The translations under genes were made by a program, and so were the position numbers. A DNA stretch of 12,044 nucleotides from Erysipelotrichaceae bacterium. Lineage in GTDB: Bacteria > Bacillota_I > Bacilli_A > Erysipelotrichales > Erysipelotrichaceae. Shown here piece by piece: positions 5,588-11,474 of the stretch (its first letter is position 1; each line of letters opens with the position of its first letter). Where the stretch lies: NCBI GenBank assembly GCA_030533035.1, contig JAUNJW010000030.1, positions 1-12,044 on the forward strand, given 5' to 3'. The notes beneath the pieces were generated by a model. That model made no database searches and was not told the origin of the DNA. It was given only the letters and a program-made list of their open reading frames with translations.

Positions 5588-6763
5588 TTAAGCCCGCGCC
5601 GCGCTCTTCGCGCTGCGGTAATACTGCTTTGCCAGTTTCACATCCTCAGCGCTGACCGGCTGTGAGGAATAGCGGCAGCGGATATACAGCTGCCGGAAGG
5701 CATGCGATGTTTCTTCATCAAGAAGATCATCCGCCGCCTCGACCTGTTCACTGTTCATTTCCGGCGTCAGCAGGATCCCCTTCCGCCGGCACTCGCGCAG
5801 ATAGCGGGCATAATACCAGCGGACCGCCCCGCGGTGGTCCGAAGGCGCGAACAGGCTCAGCCTGTTTTTCTTTTTTCCTTCGATCTTTTCGGTGATGTCG
5901 TCATTCTTTCTCCGCCTGTAGTATTTCTGCCCCTTCATGAAATGCAGGAGGAAGAAAACCACCGCCAGAACAGCAATGACAACCACAAGCACGATCAGGA
6001 TCTTTTCAAACAGGCTCATTTCCTGCAGGGCCGCGATCACGCCATGGGCCGCACCGCCTTCGGAAGGAAGCGGATCGCCGCCGATTTCAGGCATGACGGC
6101 TTCCGGGAACTCAAACTCCGCAATCTGCGGCGCTTCCCCGGGAATAACGACTTCGAGAAGCTTTGAGGCAAGCCAGAGATACACCCTTGCGGCCAGCGAT
6201 GCCAGACGTGAGAAGAAGCCGCTCAGGCCGGCCAGAAGCGACACCAGCATAACCAGTCCCGTCACGGCGAGCGAGGAAAGGCCGCCGGTACGCTGCTGGC
6301 GCAGATATCTCAGGCTGCAGACGGAAACGCACAGCTGGATGGAAAAATACGGAACCGACGCGATCAGCGCCCTGCTCCAGCGGGGCAGGAAAAACAGCGC
6401 CAGGGCCAGGATGAATTCAATCAGAAGAATCCTTGAGGCCAGCCGCCGGAAGGAAGCGTAGTCCATGTCATAATCCATCCGGAACATGCGGATTCCAAGC
6501 CACAGCCACACCGGCAGGATCATCGCCGCCGGCAGAAGTGACGGCTGAAACAGGAATGACAGCAGCGGCACAAAGACACAGAGGACATTCAGGCCCTGGC
6601 GGTCTTCCATGTAAGTGATCCGCAGGCTGTAAAGAGTGATCATCAGCTGCAGGAAAACCCACCCTGCCGCAAAGGACGGTATGCCCAGGATCACATCCGC
6701 CAGATACATGATCAGCGTGTAATATACGGAAAGATCAAAGCTCAGCAGGAAAAAGGCAGTCAT
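5588..6763 (-). CDS. Membrane protein with C-terminal DUF4129-like domain, MoxR/DUF58 cluster
   Basis: A 391-residue membrane protein. Residues 1-205 hold about five or six hydrophobic helices. Residues 206-250 are a Pro/Glu-rich, probably extracellular segment, a strong membrane helix covers 253-275, and 276-391 is a basic cytosolic tail. The tail contains RWYYARYLRECRRKGILL (315-332) and FRQLYIRCRYSSQPVSAEDV (356-375), the pattern of the DUF4129 domain found at the ends of transglutaminase-like and related proteins in MoxR/DUF58 clusters. The transglutaminase domain seen in many such neighbours is absent, so the protein keeps only the membrane and DUF4129 parts. It overlaps the DUF58 gene by an ATGA junction, so it is translationally coupled. 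The biochemical role is unknown. Confidence 0.85.
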   Translation of the reverse strand: MTAFFLLSFDLSVYYTLIMYLADVILGIPSFAAGWVFLQLMITLYSLRITYMEDRQGLNVLCVFVPLLSFLFQPSLLPAAMILPVWLWLGIRMFRMDYDMDYASFRRLASRILLIEFILALALFFLPRWSRALIASVPYFSIQLCVSVCSLRYLRQQRTGGLSSLAVTGLVMLVSLLAGLSGFFSRLASLAARVYLWLASKLLEVVIPGEAPQIAEFEFPEAVMPEIGGDPLPSEGGAAHGVIAALQEMSLFEKILIVLVVVIAVLAVVFFLLHFMKGQKYYRRRKNDDITEKIEGKKKNRLSLFAPSDHRGAVRWYYARYLRECRRKGILLTPEMNSEQVEAADDLLDEETSHAFRQLYIRCRYSSQPVSAEDVKLAKQYYRSAKSAARA

Positions 6764-7815
6764 CCCCTCACCTCCTGAAAATCATCCGCCAGGATCACAG
6801 CGGTTTCGCTGCGGGTCAGGGCCGAGATCTTTCTCTGCAGTTCATAAACGCCCGGTTCCTCAAAAGGAGCGATCAGAATGCACTGGGAAGCACTCCGGCT
6901 GCCGATTTCATCCAGCAGCTTCGACTCCGGGGCGACGGCCCCCGGCCGCAGGCAGGCCAGCTGGTTGAGAAAGACATCGTCGGAAGCGCGGGAGGCTTCT
7001 GATTTATATACTTCAAAGGGGCGCGAAGCCTGCAGATAAGCACTTGTGAAGAACCGCAGCTGCACGCCCTGCTCCATTAACATCTCCCCGGCTGTCCTGG
7101 CGATTCTGGCGCACATGTCCATCTGGCTGTCACTGGCATCGACGCTGCCGGTGACCACGATGGTGCAGGAGCGCTCACGGGTATAGTCGAACTCACGGAC
7201 CATGAGCTTTCCCCGCGAGGCGCTTTTCTTCCAGCTGATCGTCTTCATCGGTTCCGTGCCTGTATACTCGCGCACACCGACGGTCAGAACCGGATCGCGC
7301 ATCAGGAACGGCTTTGAAAGAAAGTCGCCGACAATGCCGGACAGTGTTTCCACACTGCGCGAATCTTTCAGTTTTTCAGGCCGGACGATGATTCCGGAAT
7401 AGCCCCAAACATGGGTGAAATTGGTTTTGAGGCCGAGAAAATCACCGCGTTCCATTTCGGCGCTCTCGAACCAGTACAGTCCCCTTTCCCCGAGGACTGC
7501 CGGCACCCTGCGGATCAGCCGCCGGCGCGGCAGCAGGAAATAATGCTGGCTGCTTTTTCTTTCAAAGCTGTTCATGATCACCGCCGCGTCCTTTGAAGTG
7601 ACGGTGCCCCTTGGAAACAGGATCTTTGTCCTCAGGAACGTCACCGGCAGCCAGGACGTGTTGGATACTTTGTGGACGATATAAAAAGGCTCACCCGGTT
7701 CTGTGCTGCGGCGGTCGGTTTCAAACTCAAAGGAGATATTCTGAAAAGAGGTGTTCAGTGAAATCACCTCAATGACCATGGACAGAATCAAAAGGATGAG
7801 CAGAAAAGCGATCAT
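6760..7815 (-). CDS. DUF58 family protein (vWA-like), partner of MoxR ATPase
   Basis: A 351-residue protein with one N-terminal membrane helix (2-20) and a diagnostic DUF58 core TVGVREYTGTEPMKTISWKKSASRGKLMVREFD (178-210). The following CTIVVTG-SVDASDS (217-230) is where DUF58 proteins begin a von Willebrand A-like fold; the DASDS at 226-230 could supply a DxSxS metal site, slightly shifted, which I cannot confirm without a model. A typical DUF58 layout has two N-terminal membrane helices; only one is evident here. It overlaps moxR and the DUF4129-like gene by ATGA junctions at its two ends. MoxR ATPases with vWA/DUF58 partners are thought to act in assembly or remodelling of envelope or metal-containing complexes; the target here is unknown. 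Confidence 0.92.
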   Translation of the reverse strand: MIAFLLILLILSMVIEVISLNTSFQNISFEFETDRRSTEPGEPFYIVHKVSNTSWLPVTFLRTKILFPRGTVTSKDAAVIMNSFERKSSQHYFLLPRRRLIRRVPAVLGERGLYWFESAEMERGDFLGLKTNFTHVWGYSGIIVRPEKLKDSRSVETLSGIVGDFLSKPFLMRDPVLTVGVREYTGTEPMKTISWKKSASRGKLMVREFDYTRERSCTIVVTGSVDASDSQMDMCARIARTAGEMLMEQGVQLRFFTSAYLQASRPFEVYKSEASRASDDVFLNQLACLRPGAVAPESKLLDEIGSRSASQCILIAPFEEPGVYELQRKISALTRSETAVILADDFQEVRG

Positions 7816-8756
7816 GCAAAAGCGCTCTCCTCAAGCGGGACAGGAATTTTCTCAAGCAGCGAGGAAATGATTTCCTCCTGGCTGGCGCGGCCGGCTGAAG
7901 CGGAAAGCGACAGGCGGTGGGCCAGGACGCAGACTGCCAGCGCCCGGATGTCTTCCGGCAGCACATACTGCCTGCCGTTCAGGCCGGCCCTGGCGCAGGC
8001 GGCCCGGTAAAGGGCAATGGCGCCGCGGGTGGAAACGCCGGTGCGGACGCCGGGATCGGTGCGGGTGGCTTCGACAATGCGCATCAGGTAATCGAGCACA
8101 TCCTCATTCATCTCGATGTCCTCCAGCTGCTTTTTCACCATGGCGGTTTCTTCGGCGCTGACTCTCTGCTGCAGCTTTTCCACCATGACGGACGTGTCCT
8201 CGCCGCGGATGACTTCCATCTCCTCCTCACGCTTCATGTAGCCCATTGAAAGACGCATGAGGAAACGGTCGGTCTGGGCCTCCGGCAGTTCAAAAGTGCC
8301 GAAGGATTCGAGCGGGTTTTCGGTGGCCATGATCATGAACGGTTCCGCCATCGGATACGTTCTGCCGTCGACGGTCACCTGCTTTTCCGCCATTGCCTCC
8401 AGCAGCGCCGACTGCGTTCTCGGGGTGGCCCGGTTGATTTCGTCCGCCAGCACAAGATTGGCGAACAGGGGGCCCGGCCGGAAGACAAATTCCGACGTCT
8501 TCTGATCAAAGATATTGATGCCGGTCAGGTCGCTGGGCAGCAGGTCCGGCGTGAACTGGATTCTCCGGAACGAGCCGCCGGTTGTCCTGGCAAACGCCCT
8601 TAACAGGATGGTCTTGCCGGTGCCCGGCACATCCTCCAGAAGGATATGGCCGCCGCACAGCCAGCAGATCAGCACATTCTCAATGATTTCATTTTTGCCG
8701 CGGATGACGGACGCGCATCCGCTGATGATTTTCTCTTTATATTCAGTCAGGTTCAT
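7812..8756 (-). CDS. MoxR-type AAA+ ATPase
   Basis: A cytosolic AAA+ chaperone-like ATPase of 314 residues, the usual length. Walker A is EDVPGTGKT (41-49, Lys48), Walker B is LVLADE (101-106, Asp105/Glu106), and sensor 1 is ATENP (144-148). GTFELPEAQTDRF (153-165) and GVSTRGAIALYRAA (240-253) are hallmark MoxR blocks, the latter in the C-terminal lid. I chose the ATG at 8756 because AAGGG lies 8 bases upstream. An in-frame GTG at 8813 lies upstream of the predicted -10 box and would add 19 residues unlike the family N-terminus. It is the first gene of the moxR-DUF58-DUF4129 operon, with ATGA overlaps at each junction, and is divergent from the second MATE gene. Confidence 0.95.
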   Translation of the reverse strand: MNLTEYKEKIISGCASVIRGKNEIIENVLICWLCGGHILLEDVPGTGKTILLRAFARTTGGSFRRIQFTPDLLPSDLTGINIFDQKTSEFVFRPGPLFANLVLADEINRATPRTQSALLEAMAEKQVTVDGRTYPMAEPFMIMATENPLESFGTFELPEAQTDRFLMRLSMGYMKREEEMEVIRGEDTSVMVEKLQQRVSAEETAMVKKQLEDIEMNEDVLDYLMRIVEATRTDPGVRTGVSTRGAIALYRAACARAGLNGRQYVLPEDIRALAVCVLAHRLSLSASAGRASQEEIISSLLEKIPVPLEESAFA

Positions 8757-8783
8757 GGGTTTTTCCCTTTCCTCGTCTTCAAA

Positions 8784-8789
8784 AGTATA
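8784..8789 (-). promoter_or_regulatory. Candidate -10 box of the moxR operon
   Basis: TATACT on the minus strand gives a predicted start near 8777, about 20 bases before the ATG. The sequence TATACTTTTG is the same as at the DAHP synthase promoter. No clear -35 is seen 16-18 bases upstream, so the call rests on the -10 and its position. Confidence 0.42.
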
Positions 8790-8812
8790 CACCGTCCATA
8801 CCGCAGTCCGCA

Positions 8813-8841
8813 CTGACCGGGCGGCATTTTTCTGCTATGAT
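8813..8841 (+). promoter_or_regulatory. Promoter of the second MATE gene
   Basis: CTGACC (8813-8818, four of six) and TATGAT (8836-8841, five of six) are spaced by 17 bases. The -10 is extended by TGC (8833-8835). The predicted start near 8848 leaves a leader of about 25 bases with GGGGAG as ribosome site. Confidence 0.66.
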
Positions 8842-8872
8842 TATTGCATACAGACAACCGGGGAGTACAATC

Positions 8873-10264
8873 ATGAGCGAGAAAAAAGAACTGATCCGTG
8901 ACCTGACGACGGGAAGTGTTCCTGTCACCCTTCTGACTTTTGCCATGCCGCTGTTCATGTCGGGCCTGCTGCAGACTTTCTACAACATGGTCGACATGAT
9001 CGTCGTCGGCCGCTTTGTCGGCACCGGCGGCCTTTCCGCCGTTTCCATCGGCGGCGAGGTGCTGCAGCTGCTGACCTTCTTCGCGATGGGCTTTTCCAAC
9101 GCCGGCCAGATCCTGATTTCCCGCTTTGTCGGTGAAAACCGCAGGGACCGCGTCGGCGAGATGATCGGCACCCTGTTCACATTCATGTTCTCGGCAGCCG
9201 TCATCATCATGATCGTCTTCCTCTTCAGCTACAAAGGCATCATTGCCTGGCTGAACACGCCGGAAGAAATCTACGAGATGACCAGGCAGTACAGCGTCAC
9301 CTGCGTCTACGGCGTCATCTTCATCTACGGCTACAACCTTGTCTCGGCGATCTTAAGAGGCATGGGCGACTCGAAACACCCGTTCATGTTCATCGCCATC
9401 GCCTCCGTCATCAATGTCATCCTCGACCTGGTCTTCGTCTCCGGCTTCAGATGGGGTCCCTTCGGGGCAGCACTGGCAACGGTCATCGGCCAGGCAGTCA
9501 GCTTCCTCTTCGCGATTGCCCTTCTGTACCGCTCGCGCGAGCAGTTCAACTTCGATTTCAGACCTGAGCACTTCAGGATTTATAAAACCGTCTTCCCGCA
9601 GCTGATTTCCCTCGGCGTCCCGATGGCAATCCAGTCCGCCGCGATCACTTTCTCAATGTTATTCGTCAACTCCTATATCAACACCTACGGCACAACCGCC
9701 GTCGCCGTCACCGGCGTCGCGAGAAAGCTTGAATCGATGATCTCCATCGTTTCCCAGTCCATCTCCTCGGCCGGCGGCGCGATGATCGCCCAGGCCCTCG
9801 GGGCAGCCAAGATCAGACGGGTTCCCGCGGTTGTCTACCACGCCCTGTGGATTGTCGCGATCCCGGCATCCGTCTTCGCCCTGATTACGGCGTTCAGGCC
9901 GGAATGGCTGTTCGGCCTGTTCTCCAGCGACCCGGCGGTGCTGACGATGGCAATCACATACATCCCGGTCGCGATGGTGCAGTATCTCGGCGCCACCCTG
10001 AGACCGGCCAACTTCGCCCTGATCAACGGCTCCGGCAACTCGAAGCTCAACCTGGCTGTCGCGCTGCTTGACGGCATTGTCTGCCGGATCGGCCTGGCGC
10101 TGCTGCTGGGCGTTGTCCTGGGCTGGGGCATCAAAGGCTTCTGGTACGGAAACGCCCTGTCCGGCCTGGTTCCGTTCTTCATCGGCGGCACTTACCTGCT
10201 GTCCGGCAGATGGAAGGACAGAGCCTCCAGAGTGGATACAATGAACCACGCACATGCAAAATAA
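8873..10264 (+). CDS. MATE-family multidrug/solute exporter (second copy)
   Basis: A 463-residue membrane antiporter with about twelve hydrophobic helices. The N-terminal block LTFAMPLFMSGLLQTFYNMVDMIVVGRFVG (about 21-50) and AILRGMGDSKHPFMF (about 161-175) are family signatures, and VPMAIQSAAITFSMLFVNSYINTYG opens the second half. It belongs to a different MATE branch from the copy at 4176-5537: the two share the fold but little linear sequence, so they are not a recent duplication. I chose the ATG at 8873 because GGGGAG lies 7 bases upstream; an in-frame ATG at 8837 falls inside the -10 box and has no ribosome site. The gene is divergent from moxR and convergent with the AlkZ-related gene, 13 bases away. 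The substrate is unknown. Confidence 0.95.
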   Translation: MSEKKELIRDLTTGSVPVTLLTFAMPLFMSGLLQTFYNMVDMIVVGRFVGTGGLSAVSIGGEVLQLLTFFAMGFSNAGQILISRFVGENRRDRVGEMIGTLFTFMFSAAVIIMIVFLFSYKGIIAWLNTPEEIYEMTRQYSVTCVYGVIFIYGYNLVSAILRGMGDSKHPFMFIAIASVINVILDLVFVSGFRWGPFGAALATVIGQAVSFLFAIALLYRSREQFNFDFRPEHFRIYKTVFPQLISLGVPMAIQSAAITFSMLFVNSYINTYGTTAVAVTGVARKLESMISIVSQSISSAGGAMIAQALGAAKIRRVPAVVYHALWIVAIPASVFALITAFRPEWLFGLFSSDPAVLTMAITYIPVAMVQYLGATLRPANFALINGSGNSKLNLAVALLDGIVCRIGLALLLGVVLGWGIKGFWYGNALSGLVPFFIGGTYLLSGRWKDRASRVDTMNHAHAK

Positions 10265-10283
10265 AAAGACTGACCGTTCAGCC
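10258..10283 (-). terminator. Terminator of the AlkZ-related gene
   Basis: On the minus strand GGCTGA pairs with TCAGTC around an ACGG loop (six pairs, one G-T), followed by TTTTTATTTT. The stop codon TGA is part of the 5' arm. The T-run lies over the end of the convergent MATE gene. On the plus strand the same hairpin is preceded by A's and has no T-run after it, so it should stop leftward transcripts only. Confidence 0.6.
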
Positions 10284-10979
10284 GATCAGCCTGACAATCT
10301 GTTCTTCCGGCACGCCCGGAAGAACTTTTTTCAGATGTCTCTGAATCCGCCTGTATGATTCCTGCGGTGTTCTCCTGTATACCCTGTCAATCCACTTCTT
10401 CCCGTAGAATTCTTCCGGGATGGCATAGCGGGCAATCCCCCAGCCGTAGAAGTTTCCGTTTTTATCCACTTCATACTCAAAGTCTGAAGTCACGACATAG
10501 CACTGCATCTGCAGTTTTGTGATCCTGGTGTCAAAGCCTTTCCGCGGCTCCCAGGAATCCGGCGTCTTTGTCTTCGGCTTCACGTAGCCGCCGATGGCCT
10601 TGAGATCCTTGGAAAGAATGGAATGGCGGGAAGCGATCAGATTATAAAGATACTGGTCATCATATGCGGCCAGCCCGTCCTCGAAGCGGGAATCAAAATC
10701 ATAGCCGTCGCGGCGGTAATTGGCGAAGTCATAGAACCATTCTTTTTTGATATAGCCTGCCTTTTTCCCGAAGAACTTGCCATAGGCTGCCCGGGTCTCC
10801 TGGATGATGGGACCTTTCCATTCCCAGACGCCCGGCTGGTCGGAAAAGTACACCGAGGGATCGCAGTGCTCCTCGATTGAAAAACCGGTCACCTCACCGG
10901 AAAAAAACGGCAGGAAGCCGAAATAATCAATGGCGTCGATGACATCCTGCTTTGTATGAATTGTAAAACCGAGATCCAT
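10278..10979 (-). CDS. AlkZ-related winged-helix (DNA glycosylase-like) protein
   Basis: A 233-residue soluble protein. Its order of blocks, GVWEWKGPI (50-58), YGKFFGKKAGYIKKEWFYDF (66-85), LIASRHSILSKDLKAIGG (114-131) and GFDTRITKLQMQCYVVTSDF (148-167) followed by FYGWGIARYAIPEEF (177-191), resembles the AlkZ-related group near the AlkZ/YcaQ winged-helix DNA glycosylases. It is shorter than true AlkZ (about 400 residues), and I do not see the QxQ/QxD catalytic motif with confidence, so activity is doubtful. I place the start at 10979, where AAGGGAG lies just upstream; an in-frame ATG at 10994 has no ribosome site and directly follows the T-run of the yerC terminator. No separate promoter is evident, so expression probably depends on read-through from yerC. 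Function could be DNA repair or simply DNA binding. Confidence 0.6.
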   Translation of the reverse strand: MDLGFTIHTKQDVIDAIDYFGFLPFFSGEVTGFSIEEHCDPSVYFSDQPGVWEWKGPIIQETRAAYGKFFGKKAGYIKKEWFYDFANYRRDGYDFDSRFEDGLAAYDDQYLYNLIASRHSILSKDLKAIGGYVKPKTKTPDSWEPRKGFDTRITKLQMQCYVVTSDFEYEVDKNGNFYGWGIARYAIPEEFYGKKWIDRVYRRTPQESYRRIQRHLKKVLPGVPEEQIVRLIG

Positions 10980-10997
10980 AAGTCTCCCTTCCATGAG

Positions 10998-11021
10998 AAA
11001 AAACCGGCATTGCCGGCTTTT
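10998..11021 (-). terminator. Terminator (possible attenuator) between yerC and the AlkZ-related gene
   Basis: On the minus strand AAAAGCCGGC pairs with GCCGGTTTTT around an AAT loop, with a GC-rich core of five pairs, one G-T pair and an A/T base, ending in TTTTTT. It starts 6 bases after the yerC stop and ends 18 bases before the start of the next gene. Confidence 0.75.
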
Positions 11022-11027
11022 CAGTAT

Positions 11028-11324
11028 TCACTGATTTTCTTTCTTCAGCCGTGAGGCTGCCATTTCCAGGCCGTCCTCATCGTCATTGAGAAGTCTTCTG
11101 ACCCGGCTGATCGTGGCTGTCGACGCGCCGGTCTCGCGCGAGACTTCCTGGTATGTGCTGCCCTGCAGCAGGCGGATTCCGACGTCAAATCTCTGGGCAA
11201 AGGTCAGAAGCTCATTGACTGTGCAGATATCCTTGAAGAAGCGGCGGCATTCTTCCTTGTTTTCAAGGGCGAGAATCGCCTCAAACAGCTGATCGACTTC
11301 AAATGTATCAAGATTATTTTTCAT
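11028..11324 (-). CDS. yerC: TrpR-family regulator, YerC/YecD type
   Basis: A 98-residue DNA-binding protein, the usual length for the YerC/YecD group of TrpR relatives, all-helical and acting as a dimer in the family. LLTFAQRFDVGIRLLQGSTYQEVSRETGASTATISRVRRLL (39-79) contains the helix-turn-helix, with the recognition helix around ASTATISRVRRLL. The ligand of this group is not firmly established, and tryptophan should not be assumed. The ATG at 11324 has GGAG 8 bases upstream. The gene is divergent from a sodium:solute symporter, and the shared 150-base region contains repeated TTAA-N4-TTAA elements over both promoters, consistent with autoregulation plus control of the transporter. A strong terminator follows. 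Confidence 0.92.
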   Translation of the reverse strand: MKNNLDTFEVDQLFEAILALENKEECRRFFKDICTVNELLTFAQRFDVGIRLLQGSTYQEVSRETGASTATISRVRRLLNDDEDGLEMAASRLKKENQ

Positions 11325-11342
11325 CAGATTATCTCCACAGAT

Positions 11343-11371
11343 AGTTTAACACTTTAAAATCTTGAATTCAA
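11343..11371 (-). promoter_or_regulatory. yerC promoter
   Basis: On the minus strand TTGAAT (11366-11371, four of six) and TAAACT (11343-11348, four of six) are 17 bases apart, with an extended TGT before the -10. The predicted start near 11336 gives a very short leader of about 12 bases that still contains GGAG. The -10 overlaps the first operator-like box. Confidence 0.5.
11346..11357. promoter_or_regulatory. Operator-like box 1 (TTAA-N4-TTAA) at the yerC -10
   Basis: TTAACACTTTAA, identical over 12 bases to 11422-11433. It spans the end of the yerC -10 box and its upstream spacer, so a bound protein would block the yerC promoter. The GTGTTAA half-element reads on the minus strand. Confidence 0.5.
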
Positions 11372-11384
11372 TTGCACTTTCCGC

Positions 11385-11413
11385 TTGCCAGCTCAGGCAT
11401 GCATGTGTATACT
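11385..11413 (+). promoter_or_regulatory. Symporter promoter, near consensus
   Basis: TTGCCA (11385-11390, five of six) and TATACT (11408-11413, five of six) are spaced by exactly 17 bases. It is the best promoter in the window. The predicted start near 11420 lies at the edge of operator-like box 2. Confidence 0.78.
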
Positions 11414-11418
11414 TTAGT

Positions 11419-11441
11419 GTGTTAACACTTTAACGCGTTAA
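11419..11441. promoter_or_regulatory. Operator-like box 2: three TTAA steps at 8-bp spacing
   Basis: TTAA occurs at 11422, 11430 and 11438, each exactly 8 bases apart. This creates the palindromes GTGTTAACAC (11419-11428) and TTAACGCGTTAA (11430-11441), and repeats the 12-mer of box 1. A further GTGTTAA is at 11451-11457, just before the ribosome site. The element covers about +1 to +22 of the symporter transcript, a roadblock position. The 8-bp periodicity resembles tandem CTAG half-sites in E. coli TrpR operators. Confidence 0.55.
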
Positions 11442-11474
11442 ATTACCGGCGTGTTAAAGCAGGAGGTACTCATT

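Noticed and set aside
5702..6461. Overlapping plus-strand frames opposite the DUF4129-like gene
   Set aside because: No ribosome sites and no family features. The minus-strand gene is joined by an ATGA overlap to DUF58.
8757..8813. GTG at 8813 as an earlier moxR start
   Set aside because: The extra residues do not resemble the family, and the putative -10 box lies inside them. AAGGG precedes the ATG at 8756.
9659..10255. Long minus-strand open frames inside the second MATE gene
   Set aside because: They are rich in Gln, Arg, Asp and Gly, with no hydrophobic core or ribosome site. The plus-strand frame is an unmistakable MATE protein.
4176..10264. Two MATE genes as a duplicated repeat flanking the MoxR cluster
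   Set aside because: The two proteins belong to different branches with little linear similarity and no shared DNA. They do not indicate a composite mobile element.
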